Part shown: positions 35,860 to 45,443 of the stretch, one piece after another
Numbering within the stretch: position 1 is the stretch's first letter
Layout of the letters: each line of letters opens with the position of its first letter
Assembly (NCBI GenBank): GCA_964505535.1
Contig: CAZDIU010000001.1
Location: 32,105 to 96,104 of the forward strand
DNA from: JAABRU01 sp964505535
GTDB lineage: Bacteria > Desulfobacterota > Desulfobacteria > Desulfobacterales > Desulfococcaceae
Length of the DNA stretch: 64,000 bases
Direction of reading: 5' to 3'
Translations under genes and position numbers: made by a program
The notes under the pieces: generated by a model
The model's database searches: none
Told to the model about the DNA's origin: nothing
The model's input: only the letters and a program-made list of their open reading frames with translations

Positions 35860-38277
35860 TCAATACCGTTCAAAACCGTTTTCATCCTCATCTTCCAGAT
35901 GAACAGTCAAATATTGGGGACTCTTTTTCTTCCGTTCCGTTTTCTGTTTTTCCGGCAGATCGCTTTCTGCCGTTTCTGCGATATTCCGGGAAGTTCCTGT
36001 TTCCTCCGCATCCGGAGACTGTGCTTTTGGCAGAATCTCTTTTTTCATTTTGCGGGAAAACCTGAAAAAGGAAACGGCCTGAAGCATACGTTCCGCCTGA
36101 AGAGAGAAGTCTCTGCTGCCTGCGGCCATTTCCTCGGTCGCGGCAGCATTTTCCTGAATCACCTGATCGAGCTGCTGAATGGCCTTGTTGACCTGGGCAA
36201 TCCCGCTGGCCTGTTCCGCGCTGGACGCGCTGATTTCCTGAATCAGTTCTGCGGTCTTCTGTATGCCGCTGACCATTTCTTTAAGTATTATTCCTGCTTT
36301 TTCAGAAAGCTGAATGTTTGAAACCGAAAGTTTGCTGATGTCTTTGGCTGCATTCTGGCTTCGTTCCGCGAGTTTGCGCACTTCGGCTGCCACAACGGCA
36401 AATCCCCTGCCCTGTTCTCCCGCGCGCGCTGCCTCAATGGCCGCATTCAGGGCCAGCATGTTGGTCTGACGGGCAATTTCCTCCACAATGCGGATTTTTT
36501 CCGATATGCTTCTCATGGCCATGACCGTCTCATCCAGGGCTTTGCCTCCGGACTGCGCATCCTGAGCGGCTTTTCGGGCAATTGCTGCGGTCTGCATGGC
36601 ATTGTCCGCATTCTGGTTCACCATGCCGCTCATTTCCTCCATGGAACTCGATATTTGCTCAATGCCCGCAGCCTGCTCAGAGATGCCCTGGGAGATTTTT
36701 TCCGCACCTGTGCTCAACTGCTCACTGACTGCGGCCACCTGTTCCGCCGCGTCCCGCACGGAAACAGCAAACCGGGTGAGATTTTCGATCATTTTGTGGA
36801 TGGACTTGCCAAGACTGTCCCTGTCTGACAATATCCTGACCTCCACCTCCAGATTTCCCTCTGCCACTTTTTCCGCAGCCTGCACAGTTGTCTGGAGATT
36901 TGCTATAAGCATGTTGATATTGTTTCGGATTTCATTGAAATCGCCTTTGTATTCCGCTGCAATTTTTTCCGGAAAATCCCCGACTGAGATTCGGGCAACA
37001 TATTCTGCTGCCACAGACAGAGGGCCGCTGACCGCATCCAGTGTATGATTGATCCCCCGGATGATTTGGGCATATTCCCCCCGAAACTTTTCCGCATTTC
37101 CCCGTGTGTCCGGCTTTCCCTCTGCCGCGGCACGGGTCAGGCTGTCAATATCCGCAAGAATCTCCCTGAGTGTGCTGACCATGATGCTGAGGGATTTTCC
37201 CAGCACATCCTTTTCCGAAAGCACAGACACCTGCACCGCCAGATCCCCGTCTGCAATCCTTTCCGCCATGCGGACCGTTGCACTGAGATTGGAAATAAGG
37301 GTATTGAGATTGCCGATGATTTCGTTAAAATCCCCCCGATAGCTCTCTGCAATCGGCTCCGGAATATCCCCTTCGGAAATCCGTCTGACAGAGACTGCTG
37401 CCGCATGGATGGGTTCCACAAAAGCATCAATGACATTGTTGATGCTTTGTACCAGATCCTGCCAGCTTCCCCCAAAGGCTGAGGCATCCCCGCGGGTGTC
37501 CAGTTTTCCCTCTCCAATGGCCTGTGTCAGTTTTTCTGTGTCAGTCAGCACCGTTCCGATGGTATCTCTCATGTTCCGGAATGCGTCTGCCAGTTCACCG
37601 ATTTCATCATTTTGACGTATGCCGATCTTCTGACTGAAATCTCCCGCGGCCACAGCATTGGCTATTTGGAGAATGCGGTTGACAGGCCGGATCAGCATTT
37701 TCTGCAGGGCCAGAGTGATGAACAGGAGCAAAGCAATGTCAAGGAGAACAACCGCAGCGGAAATATTGATGATTTCCAGCCGGAGCCTGGCTTTCATCAG
37801 TTCTTTGGTGACATACACGGTGACAAGACCGAGGGTTTCCCCGCTGCGCATGCCGACATGTTCACTGCTTTGCACATTTTTCTCCTTCACAAGATAATCA
37901 CCGGATATATCCTGATCAAAACTGACAAGCTCTCCGCTTTTCTCTCTTTTTTTTCCTTCAAAAATCTTCTGATCCACCCGGACAGCCACAGCAAAGATGT
38001 TCTGATTCTTCATTTCGGAAACCACAACCTTTTCCACCTGCTGCCTTTCAAGATTCCACAGGGGAACGGCCAGACTTTCCGCCAGTCTCTCAATGGCGCT
38101 TTCCCCCAGAAAATTCAGTTCTCCGCTTTTCTGCCGTTTCAGGCTGTGATACTGATAAAAACCGTAAACAGAGAGAATCAATGTGCTTAACAGAACAATG
38201 GCTCCTCCGATTTTCATCTGGATGCGGCCTGTGCGCGTTTTGCCTTTTTCCGCTTTTTCCGACTGTCTGTCCGCCAT
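35860..38277 (-). CDS. Poly-HAMP methyl-accepting chemotaxis protein (1)
   Basis: 805 aa from ATG 38277 (GAGGGAGG upstream). Helix at about 22-42, a periplasmic sensor of the CHASE8-like kind (AESLAVPLWNLERQQVEKVV), helix at about 175-200, then a canonical HAMP (IRPVNRILQIANAVAAGDF). About six further HAMP-like segments follow in a repeating triad (GKLDTRG..., RISEGDIPE..., AERIADGDLAVQV...), then the signalling tip EIARQTNMLALNAAIEAARA. A flexible acidic linker of about 60 residues ends in the pentapeptide GFERY, which fits the x-aromatic-x-x-aromatic CheR/CheB tether. It sits next to cheW and is a clear paralogue of the neighbouring receptor. The ligand is unknown. Confidence 0.94.
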   Translation of the reverse strand: MADRQSEKAEKGKTRTGRIQMKIGGAIVLLSTLILSVYGFYQYHSLKRQKSGELNFLGESAIERLAESLAVPLWNLERQQVEKVVVSEMKNQNIFAVAVRVDQKIFEGKKREKSGELVSFDQDISGDYLVKEKNVQSSEHVGMRSGETLGLVTVYVTKELMKARLRLEIINISAAVVLLDIALLLFITLALQKMLIRPVNRILQIANAVAAGDFSQKIGIRQNDEIGELADAFRNMRDTIGTVLTDTEKLTQAIGEGKLDTRGDASAFGGSWQDLVQSINNVIDAFVEPIHAAAVSVRRISEGDIPEPIAESYRGDFNEIIGNLNTLISNLSATVRMAERIADGDLAVQVSVLSEKDVLGKSLSIMVSTLREILADIDSLTRAAAEGKPDTRGNAEKFRGEYAQIIRGINHTLDAVSGPLSVAAEYVARISVGDFPEKIAAEYKGDFNEIRNNINMLIANLQTTVQAAEKVAEGNLEVEVRILSDRDSLGKSIHKMIENLTRFAVSVRDAAEQVAAVSEQLSTGAEKISQGISEQAAGIEQISSSMEEMSGMVNQNADNAMQTAAIARKAAQDAQSGGKALDETVMAMRSISEKIRIVEEIARQTNMLALNAAIEAARAGEQGRGFAVVAAEVRKLAERSQNAAKDISKLSVSNIQLSEKAGIILKEMVSGIQKTAELIQEISASSAEQASGIAQVNKAIQQLDQVIQENAAATEEMAAGSRDFSLQAERMLQAVSFFRFSRKMKKEILPKAQSPDAEETGTSRNIAETAESDLPEKQKTERKKKSPQYLTVHLEDEDENGFERY

Positions 38278-38730
38278 TTCTGCCTCCCTCATCAATCATG
38301 AAGTTTTTTCCTGAGCGCTGAAGCATTTTTCAGATTTCGCACTGAACCTGTCCCAAAACTGTAATCACGGATTGCAGCGAATTTTTCAAGACAGAGTCAG
38401 CATCTCCGGAAAGTTTGCAACCCGTTACAAATAAGTCATCCTGCCCGCTTCTGTCATATTCATTCTCCATTGATCTGAAACACAGGTTTTTCGGAAAAAC
38501 CTGATTTTTCAAAAAAATCCGGTTTTTTAAATGCACGAAAACTTCTTTTTGCCTGCCTGCGGGTATCTTTTCAATGGGGAATCGGTATCATACCGATGAA
38601 AGCCGGGTTCCAGAACATTCTGAAACAACCGGATTCCGGCTTTCGCGGGAATGGCCAGCGGGACAGCAGTTCTCTGTTTTTGATAAATCTGCCTAACGTG
38701 AGCAAATAACACAAAACCGCATCCGCGTGT
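38278..38730. other. Intergenic region between two chemoreceptor genes
   Basis: 453 bp without a gene. It holds a MITE-like element at 38456-38588 and, immediately after it, GATGAAAGCC...GGATTCCGGCTTTCGCGGG (38594-38660), a relative of the ATTCCGG hairpins. The CheW/receptor promoter presumably lies near 38280-38450, but no clear boxes stood out. GAACCTGTCC (38344) recurs at 3510 beside the IS relic. Confidence 0.5.
38456..38588. repeat. MITE-like element, ATACCGATTC family
   Basis: 133 bp, left end ATATTCATTCTCCATTGA, right end TCAATGGGGAATCGGTAT, palindromic core at about 38495-38528. The interior is inverted relative to the copies at 44758 and 48153: the GATCTGAAACA side is on the left here. 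Confidence 0.82.
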
Positions 38731-41439
38731 TCAATACTGTTCAAATTCCTCGGAATCATAATCATCCACATGGATAACAGGGGGCTGGGAAAGCATTTTG
38801 CCGGGGCCCGCGTCAACAGCATGGGAGGCTGCTCTTTTTTCCGCGTGTTTCTCTGCCGGACTGCTGCTCCGGTCAGAGAGAAGCGGTATCCGGGATGCAG
38901 GTCTTTCTTTTTTCCCGGATGCAGATTTGGCGTCCGGTTTGGCTCCATTTTCACGGCAGAAGGCAGTTTTTGCTGATTCCTGTATTCTGAAAAATGAGGC
39001 CGCTTCCAGCAGGTTGGCAGCCTGACGGGAAAATTCCTGACTGGCTGCGGCCATTTCCTCTGTGGAGGCCGCATTCTGCTGAATAATCTGATCCAGTTGC
39101 TGTATGGCCTTGTTGACCTGAGCAATGCCGGCCGCCTGCTCCTGTCCGGATACGCTGATCTCCTGCACCAGTTCGGATGTCTTTTGGATTCCCTGCACCA
39201 TGCTGATCAGAAGTCTGCCGGTTTTTTCCGCTATGCCGATATTGGATTCTGAAAGGGAATTGATGGATTTGGCAGCATTCTGGCTTTTTTCAGCCAGTTT
39301 CCGGATTTCCGCTGCCACAACCGCAAAGCCTTTTCCGTGCTCTCCGGCACGCGCTGCCTCAATGGCGGCATTCAGTGCCAGCATATTGGTCTGACGTGCA
39401 ATATCTTCAATGATGAGGATTTTTTCCGAAATGCTCTTCATGGCCTGCACAGTTTCACGTATGGCATCTCCGCTTTCCATCGCATCCTGGGCTGCCTGCA
39501 TGGCAATTGCGGCTGTCTGCCGCGCGTTTTCCGCATTCTGGGAAACCATGGAACTCATTTCCTCCATGGAACTGGATATCTCTTCAATTCCTGCGGCCTG
39601 CTCTGTTGTTCCCTGGGAAACCTGATCAGCGGAAGAACTCAGTTGCCTGCTGCCTGCTGCCACATGTTCCGCGGAAGTCTGCACATGCAGGGCAAACCGG
39701 CTGAGATTTCGGATCAGTGCATTGAGACTGTTGCGTATTTCATTGATGTCCCCTTTGTATTCCTGGGCGATACGCTCCGGAATATCCCCTTCGGCAATGC
39801 GGGACAGACAGGCTGCCGTCAGGAGCAGGGGGCCGACCACAGCATCCATTGTGCTGTTCACCCCCTGAATGATTCCCGCATAGGCTCCATCGAATTTCTC
39901 CGCATCTCCGCGCAGTTCAAGCCTGCCTTCCAGCGCTGCATCGGTCAGACTGTGTATATCCGCGACAATGCTTCTCACCGTTGTGACCATGATATCAAGA
40001 GATTTTCCCAGCATGTCCTTTTCCGACAGAATCGTCACCTGTGCGGACATGTCGCCGGCAGCCACCTTTTCCGCCACATGAACGGCTTCACGGAGATTGG
40101 ATATCAGCCTGTTGATATTGTTTCTGATGGCATTGAAATCGCCTTTGTATTCCTCGGCAATGGTTTCCGGAAAATCCCCTTTGGCGATTCGGTCAAGATA
40201 TTCGGCTGTCACACGGATGGGGCCTGTAAAGGCATCAATCAGACTGTTCATGCCCATCACCAGATCATGCCATCCCCCTTCAAAGGCCGAGGCATTGCCC
40301 TGCTGATTCAGTTTTCCCTCCTGAACAGCGCTGATGAGCAGCCTCATTTCCGAGGAAACGGATTTGAGACTGCTGATCATGACATTCAGAGCTTTCATCA
40401 GCCGGTCGTTTTCCGAACGTTCGGCTGCTTCCACCATCAGGTTGCCTGATGCAATTTCCTCTGCAATCCATGTGGTGGCATTCATGGAATTGATCAGCAT
40501 GTTCAGGTTGTTGCGGATTTCATCAAAATCTCCTTCAAACTGGCCGCTGATTTTGTCCGGAATATCCCCCCTGGAAATGCGTTCCACTGTGCGCGCGGTC
40601 ATATGAATCGGTTTTGCAAAGGCTTCCAAAAGGGAATTGACACCGCTGATGAGTTCCTGCCAGCCTCCGGAAAAAGCTTCTGCATCAGACCGCACATCCA
40701 GTTTTCCTTTATGGACAGAGACAATCATGCGTTGTATTTCCTGTATGACGGTCTCAATGGTCTTTTTCATGTTGCGGAAGGCATCTGCCAGCATGCCGAT
40801 TTCATCTTCCCCCCTGATTTCGATTTCCTGAGCAAAATCTCCAAGAGCAACGGCATTGGCTGTCCGGACCACCTTTTTCACAGGGCGGATGATTGTAAAG
40901 GTGACAAAACTCATAAGGCAGAGAATTGCCAGATACAGCACGATGACCGTGACAGCAATTTTCACAATTTCATGCCGCAGCCTTTCTGTCATGAATTTTT
41001 TTGTAACCCAGAGGATTATGTTTCCAATTGATGATCCGTCCTTTGCAATGTTCTGTTTGCGGGTGATGCAGTTTGCCGGAACCGGCATATCCTTTTCCGG
41101 TTCTCTCACCTCCCAGGACACCGGATCACGGACCATTTCCTTGATTTTCTCTCCCCTCTCATCCAGTACCGACACAGCATATATCCGCGAATCCCGCATA
41201 TATGTCCGGATGATTTCCCCGATCATGACATCGTGCATATCCCATACCGGAATGACGAGATTTTCTGAGAGTATGCCGGCCGTATGATCCGCAAGTCTGT
41301 TCAGTTCACTTTCATATCCGGATCGGGTATCCCTGTACTGGTATATGCCGAATGCAGAAAGTACCAGGGTAATGACAACAAAAAAACTGATGCCGATTTT
41401 AAACTGGATGCTTTTCTTCCAAAACCTTATTAAACTCAT
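38731..41439 (-). CDS. Poly-HAMP methyl-accepting chemotaxis protein (2)
   Basis: 902 aa from ATG 41439, chosen for the strong CAGGAGGAAAAG directly upstream; the open frame to 41523 lacks one. Helix at about 14-34, CHASE8-like periplasmic domain (LSENLVIPVWDMHDVMIGEI), second helix, a canonical HAMP (IRPVKKVVRTANAVALGDF), then about eight HAMP-like segments in triads of roughly 92 residues. The cytoplasmic hairpin carries DIARQTNMLALNAAIEAARA. The acidic tail ends EFEQY, again an x-aromatic-x-x-aromatic pentapeptide. It has two more HAMP-like segments than its paralogue downstream, suggesting growth by internal duplication. Same strand as the receptor and cheW, but separated by 453 bp of repeats. 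Confidence 0.94.
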   Translation of the reverse strand: MSLIRFWKKSIQFKIGISFFVVITLVLSAFGIYQYRDTRSGYESELNRLADHTAGILSENLVIPVWDMHDVMIGEIIRTYMRDSRIYAVSVLDERGEKIKEMVRDPVSWEVREPEKDMPVPANCITRKQNIAKDGSSIGNIILWVTKKFMTERLRHEIVKIAVTVIVLYLAILCLMSFVTFTIIRPVKKVVRTANAVALGDFAQEIEIRGEDEIGMLADAFRNMKKTIETVIQEIQRMIVSVHKGKLDVRSDAEAFSGGWQELISGVNSLLEAFAKPIHMTARTVERISRGDIPDKISGQFEGDFDEIRNNLNMLINSMNATTWIAEEIASGNLMVEAAERSENDRLMKALNVMISSLKSVSSEMRLLISAVQEGKLNQQGNASAFEGGWHDLVMGMNSLIDAFTGPIRVTAEYLDRIAKGDFPETIAEEYKGDFNAIRNNINRLISNLREAVHVAEKVAAGDMSAQVTILSEKDMLGKSLDIMVTTVRSIVADIHSLTDAALEGRLELRGDAEKFDGAYAGIIQGVNSTMDAVVGPLLLTAACLSRIAEGDIPERIAQEYKGDINEIRNSLNALIRNLSRFALHVQTSAEHVAAGSRQLSSSADQVSQGTTEQAAGIEEISSSMEEMSSMVSQNAENARQTAAIAMQAAQDAMESGDAIRETVQAMKSISEKILIIEDIARQTNMLALNAAIEAARAGEHGKGFAVVAAEIRKLAEKSQNAAKSINSLSESNIGIAEKTGRLLISMVQGIQKTSELVQEISVSGQEQAAGIAQVNKAIQQLDQIIQQNAASTEEMAAASQEFSRQAANLLEAASFFRIQESAKTAFCRENGAKPDAKSASGKKERPASRIPLLSDRSSSPAEKHAEKRAASHAVDAGPGKMLSQPPVIHVDDYDSEEFEQY

Positions 41440-41594
41440 CTTTTCCTCCTGCAGGGTATGGCAGGGAAAATTCCAAAACGCCCCTGCCAGGTCATGCGTT
41501 CCGGGATTCTGACCTGTTTTCATATTTTTCTGTTATATATCAATCCGTGCGGGTTTTGCAGAGGAACAGCGGAATGATCGGGAGTCCCTGCCGC

Positions 41595-44500
41595 TTACAA
41601 AGCAACTGGTTCCTTTTCCGCCTCCATATAAATTTCATCCAGTTTTTTCTGAATTTCCAGTGTTCTGGAAAGAGCAGTTGCAATGCGGCAGTAATGGGGG
41701 GCATTGTCCATGATTCTGCCTTTGCGGTCTTTGAGATATTTCTGCAAAACCTGATACCCGCCAATGTGATAATTCCACACTTCCGGCACAATGCCTTCAA
41801 AATATCTGTCTTTGCTGATGTAAATCCGCTGTTCTTTTTCTGTGTAACGGATTTTTTCAATCCGGTCATTGTCCCCGGTTCCCTGGTATTTGGCAAGGGG
41901 CGGATCAAGAGCCGGACTTCTGAGCAGATGCAGATCCGCAAGTTCTTTGCCCAGTTTCCCGATTTTCCGGAATATGCTGTAATCCGCAGTGAACGGCACG
42001 CGGGGGAAATCGGTTTTCAGAAATTCCGCATAGGTTTTCCGGTAAACACTGCTGTAAAAAATGCCGTAAACATAATAAAGAATATCCTCCGGTCTGACTT
42101 TTTTTTTGTAAACGGATTCCAGTTTTGCAAACACGGCATCTGCAATATTCGCTTTTCTTTCTTTTCCGCGTTTCCTGAGAATATCCTTTCCGGAATCATC
42201 AGGATAAAGATACAAAGGATAAACATAGGTTCTTTCCTTTGTTTTGTTGGAAATCAGGGAATCATCAGCAATATTTTCACAAACCAAAGTATGATTCCAG
42301 ATATGGGAAGAAATCTGCCTGCATGTAAGCAAAGCAATATTTTCTTCCCGCATATGGTGCATGACATCACTGCGTGTTCTGAACACGATATTTTCATGGT
42401 AATAAATATGCCGCACATCAAAAGGGCGGTACAGAACCGTTGAAAAATACTGTTCCCAGTCATCTGTTTTCGCAAACTGTTTTCTCTGCTCAGACAGTTT
42501 CCACTGGTAATTGTCCCTCAGATTGAGAGCAGTTCTGATGCTCTCATCCGGCACATTCAGGTTCCGGAACATCATGATTTTATTTCTGAGGAGATTCTTT
42601 TCAAAGTCAATTGCCAAATTGTCCCGTGCAGTCAAAATCCCGGTCACATTTTCCGGAAAGATTTCATCAATGGGCTTCCATTTCAGATAATGCTGAATAT
42701 GATCTGTGTCTTTCGGAACAAAAAAATACCAGGGGGAAAGCGGTTTGATTTCTTTGTAATTTTTTTTGTCAAAACTGCTGCTGTCCAGCCTGCGGTATTT
42801 TTCATTCCGGAGGCCGTACAAATCCAGGTGAAAGACTTTCGGTTTTTTGGTATTTCTGTTTCTCACAAACAGCGCGATTGCCACGCCCTGCCGGATGTCA
42901 AACACATTCTCATCCTTGCCGCCGTCCGGCGCAGTTTCCCTTTTCAGACTGTTGCCGTGCAGATCAATAAGATAAATTTCATCAAAGGTTTTCATCAGAC
43001 TCTGGCGCATTCCCCGGAAAGTGGGATTGTCCAGATAGCCGTGATTGGTAATCATTCCCACAATTCCGTAACCGGATTTCTGAATCTTCCACTGGGCAAA
43101 TCGCAGGAATTTGACATAATCATCCTGCAGCCATACTTTTTTCTCTCCCAGAGGCAGCCCATCGACTTTGTAATAACTCTGTGCGCCGTCCGTATCCTGT
43201 TTCAGCAGCCGTTCGGTCCAGTCATTGATATTCGCGGAAATGCCGCTGTAGGGCGGATTGCCCACAATCACCAGCACAGGCTGCTCTGTTTTCACCAGCC
43301 CCGCAAGATGGCTTTCCTCACTCAGGGAACTGAGTCCCGGAAGGGCTGTCTGGGTGATTTCCCGCATTTCCAGCGTGTTGGTCAGATACAGCCGGAAACG
43401 CTCCTCATCTGTCATTCTGTAACCGAGTTCCCCCAGCACAAATCCCATTTTCAGATGACCGACCGCATAAGGAGCCATCATCAGTTCAAATGCGCAGAAA
43501 TTTTCCAGAATATGGCTGCGTATCCACTGATGCAGACCGCCTGTGCCGTATTTTTCCTGAAATTCGGCAGCCGCGACACGCACGGCCTCTGCCGGAAAGG
43601 TCAGGGTTCCCCCGGCCGGATCAAGCAGTTTGACCTCTTGGCTGGCAAGTCCGTCCGCCAAATCAAAATGCGACTTCAGAATGGAATGCACCGAACGGAT
43701 GATGTATCCGACCACAGGTTCAGGCGTGTAATACACGCCGCGCCGCTCCCGTGTTTCCGGATCATATGCGGCCAGAAAGGTTTCATAAAAATGCACAACC
43801 GGATCCCTTCCTTTTCCGGTGCGCTCATATTCATGAAGAATTTCATTGGTGTCAGTCACATGCAGAAGTTCGGCCATGTCCTCCACAAGCATCCGCAGCG
43901 ACAGGGGAGGCTCCTCCAGACAGACAAAGCGGAAAATGTCACGCAGAAATCCAATGGTGTGGGGAATGCGGTCAAACGCAGTCCTGCGGCTGAAATCCTG
44001 TTCCGCCCTGGTGCGGGCCGCAAACAGGCCATAGGTCAGCGTCTGGGCATACAAATCCGCAAACTGTTTTTCCATCAGGTTTCCAATGAGATATTTCTGA
44101 AACGCCTCATAAAAACCCCTGAGCTGTTTATGCCCTCTGCTTCCGTTTTTTTCCGTCATAAGTGACATGACCTCATCGCGCAGGAAACGGGTGCGTTTGG
44201 CCAGTTCAAGAGCCAGAGAATGGGCAGTCTGAATCTCCGGCAGAGAAAAAGAAAAGAATTTGTCAAGCAAATCCCGAAACTTGTCAATATTCTCAGCAGG
44301 CGGGGCTGTGAGAAGTTTTTGAACAATTACTGGACGGCCAATCAGGGCTTCAGCCATGCGCTGCCCGTCCCTGTAAAGCCGGAATTCATAAAAATTTGTG
44401 AGAATCACATTGGGAAAGGTGGAAATGTAAAGCTTCAACTGTTCGGAAACTTCGACAGTGTCAAGATTTGTGACAGAGAAATCTTTGGCCTCAATGTAAC

Positions 44501-44717
44501 CCGTGATGCGTTTTTTTCCGTCCCAGATGCGGAAATCCGGAAATCCGGCATCAGTCTTTTTGGGGAGAATTGTCACTTCGATATTTTCTGTTTTCTGCAT
44601 TTCCGCATACTGCTTCATCAGGGTATCCAGGTGAATGTAATAACTTTCCTCTCTGGCATCCCCGCGCAGAAACGTGTCTGTGAGACTGTTCAGATATTGC
44701 TCCAGCAATTTTTTCAA
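41595..44717 (-). CDS. Single-chain Type IIG-like restriction-modification enzyme
   Basis: 1040 aa. The N-terminal PD-(D/E)xK nuclease has D61 in GFPDFRIWDG and E76/K78 in GYIEAKDF. A helical linker follows, then an N6-adenine methyltransferase with GVYYTPEPVV (327-336), SAM motif I as LLDPAGGTLTF (366-370) and catalytic NPPYSG (487-492). The C-terminal part (about 650-1000) is the likely target-recognition domain. One polypeptide should therefore recognise, methylate and cut DNA. No helicase domain is present, so Type ISP is unlikely, and no separate specificity subunit is adjacent. Motif I deviates from the common DPAxGxG. It stands alone between repeat-rich gaps with MITE-like elements directly upstream, consistent with acquisition. 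Confidence 0.88.
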   Translation of the reverse strand: MKKLLEQYLNSLTDTFLRGDAREESYYIHLDTLMKQYAEMQKTENIEVTILPKKTDAGFPDFRIWDGKKRITGYIEAKDFSVTNLDTVEVSEQLKLYISTFPNVILTNFYEFRLYRDGQRMAEALIGRPVIVQKLLTAPPAENIDKFRDLLDKFFSFSLPEIQTAHSLALELAKRTRFLRDEVMSLMTEKNGSRGHKQLRGFYEAFQKYLIGNLMEKQFADLYAQTLTYGLFAARTRAEQDFSRRTAFDRIPHTIGFLRDIFRFVCLEEPPLSLRMLVEDMAELLHVTDTNEILHEYERTGKGRDPVVHFYETFLAAYDPETRERRGVYYTPEPVVGYIIRSVHSILKSHFDLADGLASQEVKLLDPAGGTLTFPAEAVRVAAAEFQEKYGTGGLHQWIRSHILENFCAFELMMAPYAVGHLKMGFVLGELGYRMTDEERFRLYLTNTLEMREITQTALPGLSSLSEESHLAGLVKTEQPVLVIVGNPPYSGISANINDWTERLLKQDTDGAQSYYKVDGLPLGEKKVWLQDDYVKFLRFAQWKIQKSGYGIVGMITNHGYLDNPTFRGMRQSLMKTFDEIYLIDLHGNSLKRETAPDGGKDENVFDIRQGVAIALFVRNRNTKKPKVFHLDLYGLRNEKYRRLDSSSFDKKNYKEIKPLSPWYFFVPKDTDHIQHYLKWKPIDEIFPENVTGILTARDNLAIDFEKNLLRNKIMMFRNLNVPDESIRTALNLRDNYQWKLSEQRKQFAKTDDWEQYFSTVLYRPFDVRHIYYHENIVFRTRSDVMHHMREENIALLTCRQISSHIWNHTLVCENIADDSLISNKTKERTYVYPLYLYPDDSGKDILRKRGKERKANIADAVFAKLESVYKKKVRPEDILYYVYGIFYSSVYRKTYAEFLKTDFPRVPFTADYSIFRKIGKLGKELADLHLLRSPALDPPLAKYQGTGDNDRIEKIRYTEKEQRIYISKDRYFEGIVPEVWNYHIGGYQVLQKYLKDRKGRIMDNAPHYCRIATALSRTLEIQKKLDEIYMEAEKEPVAL

Positions 44718-44757
44718 CTGGTCAGAGTTCCTTATTTTATTGTAAATAATCTGAGTT

Positions 44758-44892
44758 ATGCCGATTCCCCCATTGAAAAGATGCTTTCAGGCAGGCAAAA
44801 AGAATTTTTCGTGTGTTCAAAAAACCGGATTTTTCCGGAAAAATCCGGTTTTTCTGAAAAACTTATGTTTCAGATCAATGGCGAATTGGTAT
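44758..44892. repeat. MITE-like element, ATACCGATTC family
   Basis: 135 bp, ends ATGCCGATTCCCCCATTGA and TCAATGGCGAATTGGTAT, core palindrome at about 44819-44854. It has the same internal order as the copy at 48153, including the GGCAGGCAAAAAGAA stretch. It lies just upstream of the restriction-modification gene start (44717) and may carry or block its promoter. Confidence 0.85.
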
Positions 44893-44921
44893 AAGCATCT
44901 TTAAATGGGGAATTGTTATTA

Positions 44922-45003
44922 AGTACCCAACCGAAAGTTTTCAGGTATAAAAAAAACCGGATTTTTCCGGAAAAATCCGGTTTTTCTGAAAACTTTGCAC
45001 CCG
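44922..45003. repeat. Palindromic element, GTACCCAACCGAAAG variant
   Basis: AAAAACCGG core at about 44950-44986, flanked by CCAACCGAAAGTTTTCAG on the left and CTGAAAACTTTGCACC on the right, an imperfect inverted repeat. The same flank occurs at 33119-33138. This suggests a second, shorter element type sharing the core. Confidence 0.7.
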
Positions 45004-45072
45004 AAAATTTATGTTGCCTTACTTAACACTCAGATTCGATCAGATTTGACAGCTTTTTGAAAGTTGTCAAAT

Positions 45073-45305
45073 CTCAATGCCGTTTTTTTAAGCAGAAAGT
45101 TCCCCTCCCCCGGTGGGACAATGCTGTTGCTTTAAGGCTCCCCTCCCTTGAGGGAGGGGCAGGGGGAGGGTGAAAACTGATTGTAATTCCAGGCTGTTAT
45201 TTTTACCCCTCCCCTGACCCCTCCCGCAGGGGGAGGGGAACTTTTTGCTTAAGTCAACAGCATTGCCCCGGTGGGAGGGGAGTCTTAAGGAAACGGCATT
45301 GAGAT
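45073..45305. repeat. GC-rich element with terminal inverted repeats (third family)
   Basis: About 233 bp. The outer ends TCTCAATGCCGTTT (45073 onward) and AAACGGCATTGAGA (to 45305) pair over about 21 bp with two mismatches. Inside, further inverted arms pair (CAATGCTGTTG near 45120 with CAACAGCATTG near 45257; CCCTCCCNCCGG-type arms) around GAGGGAGGGG/CCCCTCCC blocks. The whole could fold as one long hairpin. Similar CCTCCCCC blocks occur near 35165-35235. Confidence 0.75.
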
Positions 45306-45443
45306 TAAGATATTAAGAAATGTACAGTAAGTGAAATGAAAAATCAAGAATGATTTTGGCAACAAACCAGATCTGTTGAGGATTTTCCGCAGGCAGATCG
45401 GGAATCCCCCTTTCTCCAGGAAGGCGATCCCCAGTTTCAGAAT

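Larger units (their letters stand above)
44718..45443. other. Repeat-filled gene-free region between RM gene and EPS operon
   Basis: About 725 bp almost wholly made of small elements: a MITE-like copy at 44758-44892, an end-like fragment AATGGGGAATTGTTATT at about 44904-44920, a palindromic element at 44922-45003 and a GC-rich element with terminal inverted repeats at 45073-45305. The rest (45306-45443) shows nothing recognisable. Confidence 0.7.

Noticed and set aside
42690..44165. 491-codon plus-strand open frame
   Set aside because: Antisense to the restriction-modification gene with intact motifs on the other strand; its composition (many Cys, His, Phe, Arg) is typical of shadow frames.
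44758..45305. CRISPR-like spacing of repeats
   Set aside because: The repeats are different palindromic elements with defined ends, not identical direct repeats with unique spacers, and no cas gene is present.
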